From Sphingomonas_I sp035317925 (lineage in GTDB: Bacteria; Pseudomonadota; Alphaproteobacteria; Sphingomonadales; Sphingomonadaceae), in contig NZ_DATHFV010000127.1 in the NCBI RefSeq assembly GCF_035317925.1, positions 1 to 64,000 of the forward strand: a DNA stretch of 64,000 bases. Direction: 5' to 3'. Within the stretch, counting starts at the first letter, position 1, and every line of letters begins with the position of its first letter. Below are positions 1 to 8,799 of the stretch, one piece after another. A program made the position numbers and the translations under genes. A model generated the notes under the pieces. It made no database searches. It saw nothing but the letters and a program-made list of their open reading frames with translations, and was not told the origin of the DNA.

Positions 1-816
1 AGCTGGTATCGCGAGGATACGGACGGGGTGCGCAGCGGCATCACCCCGCACAGCCATGTCGCCGGGTGGATCAGGACGCTCGAATTGCTTCGCACGGCGG
101 GGCTGCTCGATACGATTCTCTATGTCGACCTTTGCAACGAATGGCCGCTCGATGTGTGGGCGCCGTGGTTCGAGCCCGGCAAGAACAGCGGGGATTGGTA
201 CCAGCCCGCCTCGCTCGTTTATATGCGGAACGCGATCGAGACGATCCGTCGCGCACATCCGGAATTGCCGCTCCTCTTCTCGTTCTGCAACGAGAATACC
301 GAGGCCTATCTCGATCACGATCTCAGCTTTTTCGACCTGTTCGAGCATCATGTGTGGATGTCGCAGCAGAACAAGAACGAGTTCTATCGCGAGGTCGATT
401 ATAATTACGAACGCTTCGACCTGAAGGGCTATCGCAACCTCGCGCTCAAGGCGGAGCCGGCCTATCGCGCGCGTCCCGCTTATTGGACCGGCCTGTTGCG
501 CAATCGCATCCTCGCGCTCGGCGACGAAGCCCGCAAGGCCGGCATGCGGCTGATCACGACCGAATGCTGGGCGCTCGTCGACTATAAGGATTGGCCGATG
601 CTGGAATGGTCGTGGATCAAGGATCTGTGCAAGGTCGGTGTCACCACCGCGTCCGGCACGGGCCGCTGGCTGGCGATCGCCACCAGCAATTTCTGCGGCC
701 CGCAATTCGAAGGCATGTGGCGCGACGTGCGCTGGCATCAGGAAATGACCAGCCTGATCCGGTCCGGCCCGATCGCCGCCGACCTCAAATCGGGCCGGCT
801 CTGGAACCGGATCTAA
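1..816 (+). CDS. clan GH-A glycoside hydrolase (cellulase-like TIM barrel), 5' end outside window
   Basis: The reading frame is open from base 1, so the N-terminus is missing; the visible part is about 271 residues ending in TAA at 814-816. Two features typical of clan GH-A barrels are seen: an Asn-Glu pair (DLCNEWP, Glu codon at 139-141) where the acid/base sits after strand 4, and a Glu in TTECW (codon 562-564) where the nucleophile sits after strand 7. Tryptophans and other aromatics are frequent, as expected for a sugar-binding cleft. The family within the clan (GH5-like or other) cannot be decided. It opens a glycan-degradation locus and its stop codon overlaps that of the convergent aldo/keto reductase. 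Confidence 0.72.
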   Translation, partial: SWYREDTDGVRSGITPHSHVAGWIRTLELLRTAGLLDTILYVDLCNEWPLDVWAPWFEPGKNSGDWYQPASLVYMRNAIETIRRAHPELPLLFSFCNENTEAYLDHDLSFFDLFEHHVWMSQQNKNEFYREVDYNYERFDLKGYRNLALKAEPAYRARPAYWTGLLRNRILALGDEARKAGMRLITTECWALVDYKDWPMLEWSWIKDLCKVGVTTASGTGRWLAIATSNFCGPQFEGMWRDVRWHQEMTSLIRSGPIAADLKSGRLWNRI

Positions 817-1787
817 CGCAAACCTGGCATAGGCGCATTGGGCTCGACGAGACCCGCCGCCCTGAGTCCCGACCATAAAGATCGCGGGATCGCCTGATTG
901 CGCCACGTCGCGAACTGATCGACCTGTGCGGGGGCCGCGAAGCCCGGCAGCACGCAGGCGACCGCCGGGTGGGCCAGGGGGAAAGCCAGCGCCGCCGCCG
1001 GCAATTCGACCGCGTGGGCGAAGCAGATGCGGGCAAGCCGATCGACCCGCTCCAGGATCTCAGGCGGGGCCGCCTCGTAATTATAGTGGCGCGGGCCCGA
1101 TGTCTCGACCAGCAGGCCCGAGTTGAAGGGCCCGCCGACGATGACCTGGACGCCGAGCGCGGCACATCGGTCGAGCAGCGGAAGCGCGCCTTGCTCGAGC
1201 AGGGTGTAGCGGCCCGCAAGCAGGATCACGTCGAGCGCGACCTCGTCGAGCAGGCGTTCGCAGATCGCGGTTTCGTTCACGCCGATCCCGATCGCGGACA
1301 CGCGGCCTTCCGATTTCAGGCGCCGCATCGCGACATAGCCGCCGTTCAGGAAACTCGCCGTGTGGCGGTCCGCTTCGTCCCCATGCGTGGCCGCACCAAG
1401 ATCGTGCGCCAGCAAGAGATCGACCCGGTTGAGGCCCAATCGTCGCAGGCTGACCTCGTGCGATGAGAGGATCGCGTCATGGCTGTAATCGAACACCGGC
1501 TCGAACGGTTCGGCGTCGACGAAGCCATGGCGTGGCCGCGTGTCGCTGGTCGGGATGAGGAGGCGCCCGACCTTGGTCGATATCGTCAGGTCTTCCGCGC
1601 CGAAACTGCGCAGCGCCCGACCAAGACGATGCTCCGCCAGTCCGAACCCATAATGGGGCGCGACGTCGAAATAGGCGATGCCGCGATCGAGTGCCTGACC
1701 GACCGTTGCGGTCGCATCGGCATCGTCCATCGGGCGATAAAGATTGCCGAGCGCGCTGCACCCCATGCCGAACCGCGGAAGCTGCAT
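813..1787 (-). CDS. aldo/keto reductase, D-threo-aldose (L-fucose-type) 1-dehydrogenase-like
   Basis: This 324-residue protein has the AKR fold signatures, starting MQLPRFGMGCSALGN. The expected catalytic tetrad is visible as Asp41, Tyr46, Lys72 (STKVG) and His128 (LLAHD). The AHDLG/LNRVDLLL pattern resembles the NAD(P)-dependent D-threo-aldose 1-dehydrogenases that oxidise L-fucose, D-arabinose or L-galactose to the lactone. It is downstream of the zinc alcohol dehydrogenase with a 4-base gap, so the two are co-transcribed. With the nearby SMP-30 lactonases it fits step one of an oxidative aldose pathway. The substrate is inferred from family and context. Confidence 0.82.
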   Translation of the reverse strand: MQLPRFGMGCSALGNLYRPMDDADATATVGQALDRGIAYFDVAPHYGFGLAEHRLGRALRSFGAEDLTISTKVGRLLIPTSDTRPRHGFVDAEPFEPVFDYSHDAILSSHEVSLRRLGLNRVDLLLAHDLGAATHGDEADRHTASFLNGGYVAMRRLKSEGRVSAIGIGVNETAICERLLDEVALDVILLAGRYTLLEQGALPLLDRCAALGVQVIVGGPFNSGLLVETSGPRHYNYEAAPPEILERVDRLARICFAHAVELPAAALAFPLAHPAVACVLPGFAAPAQVDQFATWRNQAIPRSLWSGLRAAGLVEPNAPMPGLR

Positions 1788-1791
1788 CGGA

Positions 1792-2802
1792 TCAAACCTC
1801 GACCAGCGCCTTGATCACATGGCTTTCGGGTTCGATCCACTTTTCCAGCGTGGCGCTCATTTCATCGAGCGTCGTACGGTGTGAGGCGAATGCAGCGGTC
1901 GGCACCTGACCTGCCCGCATCGCCGCCATGACCGTATCGAAATCGCCCTGCGTGGCGTTGCGGCAGGCGAGCAAGGTGGTTTCCCTTTTGTGGAATTCCG
2001 GGTCGGAAAAAGTGATGTCCGAGGTGACGACCGAAATCAGCGCATATTTCCCGCCGTGCGCGACGTAGCGGAACCCCGCCTCCATCGCCTTGGAATTGCC
2101 GGTCGCGTCGAAAACCACGTCGAAATATTCGCCGTCGGTAAGTTCCGACAGGCGTGCCGGCGTTTCGTCCGACAGCAGCACCGCATGCGCGACGCCGATG
2201 CTCCGCTGCGCGAAATCCAGCCGATCGGACCTGCCGTCCAGCACCGTCACCTGGCCGCCGCGGAGCTTGGCGAAGAGCGCGGCCGCCAGCCCGATCGGGC
2301 CGCTTCCGACGACGAGAACGCGTTCATCCGCCTGCACATCGGCCCGGCCGACCGCGTGGGCGCCGATGGCGAGAAATTCGATCATCGCCGCTTCGTCCAG
2401 CGTCAGGCCGTCGACCCGCATCACGAACCGGGCCGGAACGCTCACATAATCGGCAAGCGCGCCATCGCGGTGAACGCCCAGAACCTCCAGATTCACGCAG
2501 CAATTGGTCTTGCCGGCGCGGCACGGGGAGCAATGGCCGCAGGAAAGATAGGGCATGACGGTGACCCGATCGCCGGGCTTGAATCCGCTGTCGCCGGGCG
2601 CCGCTTCAACCTCGCCGGCGAACTCGTGACCCATCACGCGCGGGTAGGAAAGATAGGGTTGGCGTCCGTTGAAGATATGGATGTCGGTGCCGCAAATGCC
2701 CACGCGGCGGATGCGGATCAGCACCTCGTCGGCGCCCCGAACCGGCTTCGGCCGTTCCTCCAGAACGAGCGCTCCGGGCTCACGACAGACGAGAGAACGC
2801 AT
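1792..2802 (-). CDS. zinc-dependent alcohol dehydrogenase (MDR family), sugar acid/polyol dehydrogenase-like
   Basis: A 336-residue medium-chain dehydrogenase. Visible are the catalytic zinc site (Cys37 in GICGTD, GHE at 58-60), the four-cysteine structural zinc lobe (CGHCSPC then CC near 101) and the NAD-binding GSGPIG motif near 160. ATG at 2800-2802 is chosen because a GGAGG lies just upstream; an in-frame TTG one codon earlier is too close to it. Related enzymes act on L-galactonate/L-gulonate, L-threonine or polyols. It is divergent from a lactonase gene across a promoter region carrying the shared 12-mer, so it probably works in the sugar pathway of this locus. Confidence 0.85.
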   Translation of the reverse strand: MRSLVCREPGALVLEERPKPVRGADEVLIRIRRVGICGTDIHIFNGRQPYLSYPRVMGHEFAGEVEAAPGDSGFKPGDRVTVMPYLSCGHCSPCRAGKTNCCVNLEVLGVHRDGALADYVSVPARFVMRVDGLTLDEAAMIEFLAIGAHAVGRADVQADERVLVVGSGPIGLAAALFAKLRGGQVTVLDGRSDRLDFAQRSIGVAHAVLLSDETPARLSELTDGEYFDVVFDATGNSKAMEAGFRYVAHGGKYALISVVTSDITFSDPEFHKRETTLLACRNATQGDFDTVMAAMRAGQVPTAAFASHRTTLDEMSATLEKWIEPESHVIKALVEV

Positions 2803-2829
2803 CAAACCTCCATTATCAGCTTGTCAAAA

Positions 2830-2851
2830 CCTGTATGATAGCGATACCAGC
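2830..2851. promoter_or_regulatory. candidate operator A: CCTGTATGATAG 12-mer plus xyl-box-like dyad
   Basis: The 12-mer CCTGTATGATAG is at 2830-2841, in the divergent promoter between the alcohol dehydrogenase and lactonase genes. It runs into TGATAGCGATACCA at 2836-2849, an imperfect dyad resembling LacI-family sites of the TGGTAGCGCTAACA type reported in proteobacterial xylan loci. The same 12-mer recurs at 15686-15697 and 20321-20332 on the other strand. The binding protein is not known from sequence. Confidence 0.55.
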
Positions 2852-2874
2852 CAATGACGAGGAGAACAACGTCC

Positions 2875-3777
2875 TTGAAGACGCGAGAGGCGATGCAGCA
2901 AGAGGTTTTTCCCCGGTGTGCGTGGGACGCGGGCTGCCTGCTGGGCGAAGGGCCCGTCTGGGACACGCGCAGCCAGACATTATGGTTCGTCGACATCAAG
3001 GGCGATGCCCTGCTGGCGTTCGACGAAAGGCGCGGTGGCCGCACGCATCCCTTTGCCGGCAATCCTTCCGTGATCGTGCCGATCGAGGGGGACGCGGACA
3101 TGCTCTGCATCAGCCGGCAGGGGGTCGAGCGCCTCACCCCGGCAACGGGCAAGCGCCGGCTGATCGCGCCGATCGAACCGCACCTGCCCGGCAATCGCCC
3201 CAATGACGGCAAGTGCGATCGATCGGGCCGGTTCTGGTTCGGTACGACCGATGATGCGGAGGAAATCTATTCCGGCACGCTCTATCGACTGGACGGCGGG
3301 GTGCGGCTTGCGCCCGTTTTGCCCGGTATCGGCGTGTCCAACGGGCTCGATTGGAGCCCGGATGGCGCGTGGTTCTATTATACGGATTCGATGCGCCGCA
3401 CGATCTGGCGCTACGCGTATGACATGGCGACCGGCGAGCTCGGCGCGCGGACGGTTTTCGCGACCCTGGCGGAACTCGATGGCGCGCCCGACGGACTGAC
3501 GGTGGATGCCGACGGCTTCGTCTGGAGCGCGCATTGGGATGGCTGGCGCGTGACCCGTTACAACCCGGATGGCCGGGTCGATCGGGTCATCGAACTGCCG
3601 GTGCCAAGGCCGACATCGCTCTGTTTCGGGGGCGGCGATCTGTCGACGCTCTACGTCACGTCCGCGCGGATCGGCCTGAGCGATGCCCTGCTTGAACGCG
3701 CGCCTCTGTCCGGCGCGTTGCTGGCGCTGCAAACGGGCGTGCTGGGCCTGCCGTCGCGGCCCGCGAGGCTCGCGTGA
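2875..3777 (+). CDS. SMP-30/gluconolactonase family protein (sugar lactonase), copy 1
   Basis: About 300 residues of the six-bladed beta-propeller lactonase family, with the first-blade metal motif LGEGPVWD, then RPNDGKCD and GVSNGLDWSPDG, and late-blade GAPDGLTVDADG. The family hydrolyses aldonolactones to aldonates in the cytoplasm. The start is uncertain: TTG at 2875 has AGGAG ten bases upstream, ATG at 2893 has a too-close GAGAGG, and ATG at 2854 has no ribosome site. Its stop overlaps the GTG of the GH43 gene (GTGA at 3774-3777), so the two are translationally coupled. A second lactonase of the same family lies at 14764-15642. Confidence 0.85.
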   Translation: MKTREAMQQEVFPRCAWDAGCLLGEGPVWDTRSQTLWFVDIKGDALLAFDERRGGRTHPFAGNPSVIVPIEGDADMLCISRQGVERLTPATGKRRLIAPIEPHLPGNRPNDGKCDRSGRFWFGTTDDAEEIYSGTLYRLDGGVRLAPVLPGIGVSNGLDWSPDGAWFYYTDSMRRTIWRYAYDMATGELGARTVFATLAELDGAPDGLTVDADGFVWSAHWDGWRVTRYNPDGRVDRVIELPVPRPTSLCFGGGDLSTLYVTSARIGLSDALLERAPLSGALLALQTGVLGLPSRPARLA

Positions 3778-5279
3778 AAATATCGCGTCTTCTTCGGATG
3801 CCTTTGCTCGCGCTTGCCGCCGCCGCGGCACCATCGAGTCCGGCGCAGAAGCTGATCACGCCGGGCTATCTGTTCAACTCGGATCCGACCTGCCGCCAGA
3901 TCGGCGATACCTTCTATCTGATCGCGACGCAGGATCCGTTCACCGCCGTCTTCAAGCGCGACAACAGCTTCTACAAAGGCATGTACGCCTACCATGCATA
4001 CAGCACCAAGGACTTCGACAATTGGGTCGATCACGGATCGATCCTGACGTCGCGCGACGTGTCGTGGAATGCGGGTGGCGCATTGTGGGATGGCGATGCC
4101 GCCATTCCCGCCAACGGCCGTTTCTATGCTTATGCCCCCTTTCGGATGAACGCCGCGTCCGAGGCGAATTATGGCCGTTTCGATATCGGCGTGTTCACCG
4201 CCGACCGGATCGACGGCCCCTACCATGACGTCTTCGGTGGGCCGATGCGCAACGTCGATGGCAAGCCGCTTGAGGGGCTGAGCCCGTACGTCATCCATGG
4301 CGACGACGGCGCGCGCTATCTGATGTGGGGCGCGGGCGACACCGACAAGCACGAGGTCTGGATCGCGCGGCTGAAGCCGAACATGACCGAACTCGCCGAG
4401 GCGCCGCGCAGACTGCAGGCGCCGGAACGCGATGCGTGCGGCAATCTCGAATATTACGAAAGCCCGATCCTGCTGAAGGTGCGCGGGCGCTGGCTGCTGA
4501 CCTGGATCGCCTACAAGGACGACAAGGGCTCGCGCTGCGAGGCGAAAGGATCCTATGTCCGCTATGCAAGCGCCGACAGCATGTTCGGCCCGTTCGACAA
4601 GGCGCCGCCGCGGACGCTGATCTACCCGGCGCCGGGCGGGCAGGAATCGACGCAACAGGGCATATGTACCTATCGCGGCCACAGCTACCTCGCTTATCAC
4701 GTGCCGTATGATGACGTGATCCCTTATGCCCCCGATCACCATCGCCAGGTCGCGCTGACGGAGCTCGTCGTGCAGGCTGATGGATCGTTGCGGCCGGTCC
4801 ATCCGGAGCGCGACAAGGGCGTCGGCACGCCGGGCGTGGCGCACCTGACGCTGGATGCATTCGCGCCCCGGCGCGAGGCGGCGGAATTCCATGTCCGCAG
4901 CGGCGTCACGGGCGAGAAGGGGCTCGCGGGCGAATATCAGATGAAGCTGAAGCCGGCGGGCTATCTGCTGTTCCGCAACGTGGATTTCGGTACAGGCGCG
5001 GCGGGTTTCCATGTCGAAGCCAGTTCGGAAAATCGCGCGCTGCGCGCCGCCGCGATCGAGGTGCGGCTCGACAATCCGGCGGGTCCGCTGGTGGCCACCT
5101 TGCCCGTGAGCTTCACCGGCGGCGCGACCGATTATCGCATCCTGCAGGCGAAGGTCGCGCCGCTGACGCGCGGGCGGCACGATCTGGCGCTGGTCGCGCG
5201 CGGCGAGGGCGGCGACGCCAACGGCCACCTGTTCAATATCACATGGTTCGGTTTCGACCGGGCCGTTCAAAAACAATAA
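3774..5279 (+). CDS. GH43 glycoside hydrolase (beta-xylosidase/arabinofuranosidase type) with CBM6-like C-terminus
   Basis: 501 residues with an N-terminal signal peptide ending near PAQK. The five-bladed propeller triad is visible: Asp37 (FNSDPT, general base), an Asp in ALWDGDAAI (pKa modulator) and Glu229 (YYESP, general acid). From about residue 370 a jelly-roll segment containing FRNVDFGTGAAGF resembles a CBM6 module that binds xylan-like chains. It is exported, probably to the periplasm, to remove xylose or arabinose from oligosaccharides. GTG start, coupled to the upstream lactonase and followed after 16 bases by GH3. Confidence 0.88.
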   Translation: MKISRLLRMPLLALAAAAAPSSPAQKLITPGYLFNSDPTCRQIGDTFYLIATQDPFTAVFKRDNSFYKGMYAYHAYSTKDFDNWVDHGSILTSRDVSWNAGGALWDGDAAIPANGRFYAYAPFRMNAASEANYGRFDIGVFTADRIDGPYHDVFGGPMRNVDGKPLEGLSPYVIHGDDGARYLMWGAGDTDKHEVWIARLKPNMTELAEAPRRLQAPERDACGNLEYYESPILLKVRGRWLLTWIAYKDDKGSRCEAKGSYVRYASADSMFGPFDKAPPRTLIYPAPGGQESTQQGICTYRGHSYLAYHVPYDDVIPYAPDHHRQVALTELVVQADGSLRPVHPERDKGVGTPGVAHLTLDAFAPRREAAEFHVRSGVTGEKGLAGEYQMKLKPAGYLLFRNVDFGTGAAGFHVEASSENRALRAAAIEVRLDNPAGPLVATLPVSFTGGATDYRILQAKVAPLTRGRHDLALVARGEGGDANGHLFNITWFGFDRAVQKQ

Positions 5280-5295
5280 GCGAGAGGATTGCATC

Positions 5296-7932
5296 GTGGA
5301 TCGTGGGATCATTCGAAAAGCCGCCGCCGCCGCATTGCTGGCGGGGGCCGCGATGCCGGCCCTCGCGCAGCTTTACCTGAATCCCGCCGCGCCCGTCGCC
5401 AAGCGCGCGCAGGATCTCGTCCATCGCATGACCTTGGACGAGAAGGTTCATCAGATGCAGAATGCGGCGCCCGCGATTCCGCGGCTGGGCGTGCCATCCT
5501 ACGAATATTGGAACGAGGCGCTTCACGGCGTCGCGCGCGGCGGCGAGGCGACGATCTTTCCGCAGGCGATCGGCATGGCGGCGACGTGGGACAAGCCGCT
5601 GCTGCATGCCGAGGGCGAGACGATCGGGGTCGAGGGCCGCGCGCGGTACAATGAAGCGCAGCGCGCGGGAAACCATGACCGCTATTTCGGGCTGACCTTC
5701 TGGGCGCCCAACATCAACATCTTCCGCGATCCGCGCTGGGGCCGCGGTCAGGAGACGCTGGGCGAGGATCCGTACCTCACCGGCGTGCTCGCGACCGAGT
5801 TCGTGCAGGGGATTCAGGGCGACGATCCGCACTATCTGCAGGCGATCGCGACGCCGAAGCATTTCGCGGTTCATTCGGGCCCCGAACCGCTGCGCCACGG
5901 CTTCAATGTCGATCCGTCCCCGCGCGATCTCAACGAAACCTATCTGCCGGCTTTCCGGCGCACGGTGGTCGACGGGCACGCCCATTCGCTGATGTGTTCG
6001 TACAATGCGATCGGCGGCAAGCCGGCCTGCGCCAACCCCGAATTGCTGGGCGACACGCTGCGGCACGATTGGGGTTTCGACGGATTCGTCACGTCGGATT
6101 GCGGCGCGATCGACGACATCACCACCGGGCATCATTTCACGAAGACCAACGCCGAAGGCGCCGCGATGGCGGTCAAGGCGGGGACCGACACCGCCTGCGC
6201 GTTCAAGGACGAATATCTCGATCTGGCGCAATCGGTGAAGCAGGGGCTGATCACCGAAAGCACGCTCGACACGTCGCTCGAACGGCTGTTCACCGCGCGC
6301 ATCCGGCTGGGGATGTTCGATCCGGCCGCGAACGTGCCCTTCTCGCGCATTCCGATCGGCGTGAACCACACGATGGCGCACCGCGAGCTCGCGTTGCGGG
6401 CCGCGCGCGAATCCATCGTCCTGCTCAAGAATGACGGGATTTTGCCGCTCGCGACCAAGGCACAACGCATCGCCGTAGTGGGGCCGAGCGCGACATCCCT
6501 GATCGCGCTGGAAGGCAATTACAAAGGCACGCCGACCGCCCCCGTCCTGCCGATCGACGGCCTGGAAAAGGCGTTCGGCGCCGGGCGGATCGCCTATGCG
6601 CAGGGTGCCCCGTTCGTCGACACCGTCGCCCTGCCTGTACCAAGGACGGTCTTCGGCCAAGGGCTTCGCGCTACGTTCTACAACGGCACGAAGTTCGAAG
6701 GGCCCGTGGTCGCGACACGGGTCGACCGCCAGGTGGATTTCGACTGGAACGCGGCCGCGCCCGCGCCGGGCGTCGATCCCAATGCCTTCTCCGTCCGCTG
6801 GACCGGCACGATCTCCGCGCCCGCGCCGGGCGACTACAGTTTCGAGATCGCCGATCGCCGGTGCGATCCGAGCGCGGACAAGGAAAATTACACGCTTGAG
6901 ATCGAGGGCGAGGATGCGTTCCGCGCCAGCTCGACCTGCGAGGATTTCGGGCAGCCGCGCAAGGCGATCAAGGTCCATTTCGCCGACACCAGCCCGCACC
7001 GGTTCACTTTCTCCTACAGCCACCAGTCGCCGCGTTTCTCGGCGGGTGTGACGCTCGCCTGGAACGCGCCGGGCGATGCGTTGCTCGACGAAGCCGTGCG
7101 CACCGCGCGCGATGCCGATGTCGTGGTGGCGTTCGTCGGCCTCGTCCCCTGGCTGGAAGGCGAGGAGATGCCGGTCCACATCCCCGGCTTCAACGGCGGC
7201 GACCGCACCTCGCTGGCGCTGCCCGAGGCGCAGCTGAAGCTGATCGATGGCGTCGCCGCAACCGGCAAGCCGCTCGTGATCGTGCTTGAGACGGGCTCGG
7301 CGGTGGCGCTCGGATCGACCGGGCAAAAGGCCGGCGCGATCCTCCAGGCCTGGTATGGCGGCGAGCGCGGCGGTCAAGCGATCGGCGAGGTGCTGAGCGG
7401 CGCGGTCAATCCGTCGGGCCGGCTTCCGGTCACCTTCTACACCTCGGTCGATCAGCTGCCGCCCTTCGGCGACTATGCGATGGCGGGCCGCACCTACCGC
7501 TATTTTGCGGGCAAGCCGGAATATCCGTTCGGGCACGGCCTCAGCTACACGCGGTTCCAATATTCCGGGCTGAAGCTCGGCACAGCGAAGGTCGCCGCCG
7601 GCAAGCCGCAGCTCGTGAGGGTGAACGTCCGCAACGCGGGCAAGCGCGCCGGCGATGAAGTCGTCCAGCTCTACCTTTCGACCCCGGCCCGTCCCGGCGC
7701 GCCGCTGCGCTCGCTGAAGGGTTTCGAACGCGTCCATCTCAAGCCGGGCGAGACCCGCACCGTCCGTTTTGCACTGTCGCCGCGCGATCTCGCCTTGGCG
7801 GACGCGGACGGCCGCATGCGCGTTTCGCCCGCCGGATACCGGCTGTGGATCGGCGGCGGCCAGCCTGCGAGCGGCGCCCCCGGCGTGGACGGCAGCTTCA
7901 ACACGGTCGGCACCGTCACATTGCCGCGCTGA
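5296..7932 (+). CDS. GH3 beta-xylosidase-type glycoside hydrolase with PA14 insertion
   Basis: 878 residues with a signal peptide cleaved near PALAQ. The catalytic nucleophile is Asp268 in VTSDCGAID, and YEYWNEALHGVA is typical of plant-type GH3 beta-xylosidases. A PA14 domain sits within the second half (about 450-590, GLRATFYNG onward) and a fibronectin-III-like module ends the protein (about 765-870, VNVRNAGKRAGDEVVQLYL). It should release terminal beta-xylose or arabinose from oligosaccharides in the periplasm. GTG start at 5296. It follows GH43 and precedes a dioxygenase gene in one operon. Confidence 0.9.
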   Translation: MDRGIIRKAAAAALLAGAAMPALAQLYLNPAAPVAKRAQDLVHRMTLDEKVHQMQNAAPAIPRLGVPSYEYWNEALHGVARGGEATIFPQAIGMAATWDKPLLHAEGETIGVEGRARYNEAQRAGNHDRYFGLTFWAPNINIFRDPRWGRGQETLGEDPYLTGVLATEFVQGIQGDDPHYLQAIATPKHFAVHSGPEPLRHGFNVDPSPRDLNETYLPAFRRTVVDGHAHSLMCSYNAIGGKPACANPELLGDTLRHDWGFDGFVTSDCGAIDDITTGHHFTKTNAEGAAMAVKAGTDTACAFKDEYLDLAQSVKQGLITESTLDTSLERLFTARIRLGMFDPAANVPFSRIPIGVNHTMAHRELALRAARESIVLLKNDGILPLATKAQRIAVVGPSATSLIALEGNYKGTPTAPVLPIDGLEKAFGAGRIAYAQGAPFVDTVALPVPRTVFGQGLRATFYNGTKFEGPVVATRVDRQVDFDWNAAAPAPGVDPNAFSVRWTGTISAPAPGDYSFEIADRRCDPSADKENYTLEIEGEDAFRASSTCEDFGQPRKAIKVHFADTSPHRFTFSYSHQSPRFSAGVTLAWNAPGDALLDEAVRTARDADVVVAFVGLVPWLEGEEMPVHIPGFNGGDRTSLALPEAQLKLIDGVAATGKPLVIVLETGSAVALGSTGQKAGAILQAWYGGERGGQAIGEVLSGAVNPSGRLPVTFYTSVDQLPPFGDYAMAGRTYRYFAGKPEYPFGHGLSYTRFQYSGLKLGTAKVAAGKPQLVRVNVRNAGKRAGDEVVQLYLSTPARPGAPLRSLKGFERVHLKPGETRTVRFALSPRDLALADADGRMRVSPAGYRLWIGGGQPASGAPGVDGSFNTVGTVTLPR

Positions 7933-7956
7933 GTCATTTCATTGGGAGACGTTAGA

Positions 7957-8799
7957 GTGTCAAAAGGTGTCATCGCGGACGATCTCGTCGCGGCCTATCA
8001 CGCGGACGGCTATGTCCTGGTCCGTGGCATGCTGGATGCCGAGGAGATCGGCTTGCTGTCGCGCGCATCGCGCGAGGATCGCGTGCTCGACCAGAAATCG
8101 TTCGGGAAGGATGATGGCGAGGGCGGGGTCGTCCGGCTGTCGCTGTGGAATCATCCGACCGACACCATCTACGGCATGATCGCCCGGTCCGCCTCGATCG
8201 TCGGCAGCGCGGCCAAGCTGCTCGGCGACGAGCCTTATCATTATCATTCGAAGATGATCATGAAGGACGCCAAGGTCGGCGGCGCCTGGGCGTGGCATCA
8301 GGATTACGGCTATTGGTATCAGAACGGGGTGCTCTCCCCCAATCTGACCAGCGCCTATATCGCAGTCGATCGCGCCACGCGCGACAATGGCTGCCTCCAG
8401 GTCATTCGCGGATCGCATAAGCTCGGGCGGATCGAGCATGTGCTCACGGGCGATCAGGCGGGGGCGGATCAGGATCGCGTCGATGAGATCCTCAAGCGCC
8501 TCGAACTGGTGCATGTCGAAATGGAGCCCGGCGACGTGCTCTACTTCCACGCCAACATGCTGCATCGTTCGGATCAGAACCGGTCCGACAATCCGCGTTG
8601 GTCGATGATCTGCTGTTACAATGCGCGATCGAACGACCCGTACAAGGAATCCCACCACCCCCGCTACACGCCGCTTGATATCGTGCCGGACAGCGCGATC
8701 CGGGATGCGGGCGAGCGCCGCTTTTCGGGCGCCATCGATGATGCGGCCTGGCTCGACGATGGCGCGGATCAGAGCGCGCGGATACTCGCGGCGCGCTGA
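7957..8799 (+). CDS. phytanoyl-CoA dioxygenase (PhyH) family Fe(II)/2-oxoglutarate oxygenase
   Basis: 280 residues. The iron facial triad is visible as His114 and Asp116 (WHQDYGYW) and His203 (MLHRSDQN), with Arg214 (DNPR) placed to bind 2-oxoglutarate. No signal peptide, so cytoplasmic. GTG at 7957 is chosen because GGGAG lies eight bases upstream; the TTG at 7942 is inside no good context. The gene ends in TGATG, coupled to the next gene. PhyH enzymes hydroxylate diverse small molecules. Placement between glycosidase genes suggests a sugar-derived substrate, but none is established here. Confidence 0.85.
   Translation: MSKGVIADDLVAAYHADGYVLVRGMLDAEEIGLLSRASREDRVLDQKSFGKDDGEGGVVRLSLWNHPTDTIYGMIARSASIVGSAAKLLGDEPYHYHSKMIMKDAKVGGAWAWHQDYGYWYQNGVLSPNLTSAYIAVDRATRDNGCLQVIRGSHKLGRIEHVLTGDQAGADQDRVDEILKRLELVHVEMEPGDVLYFHANMLHRSDQNRSDNPRWSMICCYNARSNDPYKESHHPRYTPLDIVPDSAIRDAGERRFSGAIDDAAWLDDGADQSARILAAR

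Noticed and set aside
2825..2842. TTGTCA and TATGAT at site A read as a -35/-10 promoter
   Set aside because: The two boxes are only seven bases apart, far short of the 16-18 needed. The same close layout at site B shows it belongs to the operator motif.
5239..7737. 832-residue open frame on the - strand opposite GH3
   Set aside because: GH3 has intact catalytic and PA14 motifs on the + strand; the antisense frame has none.
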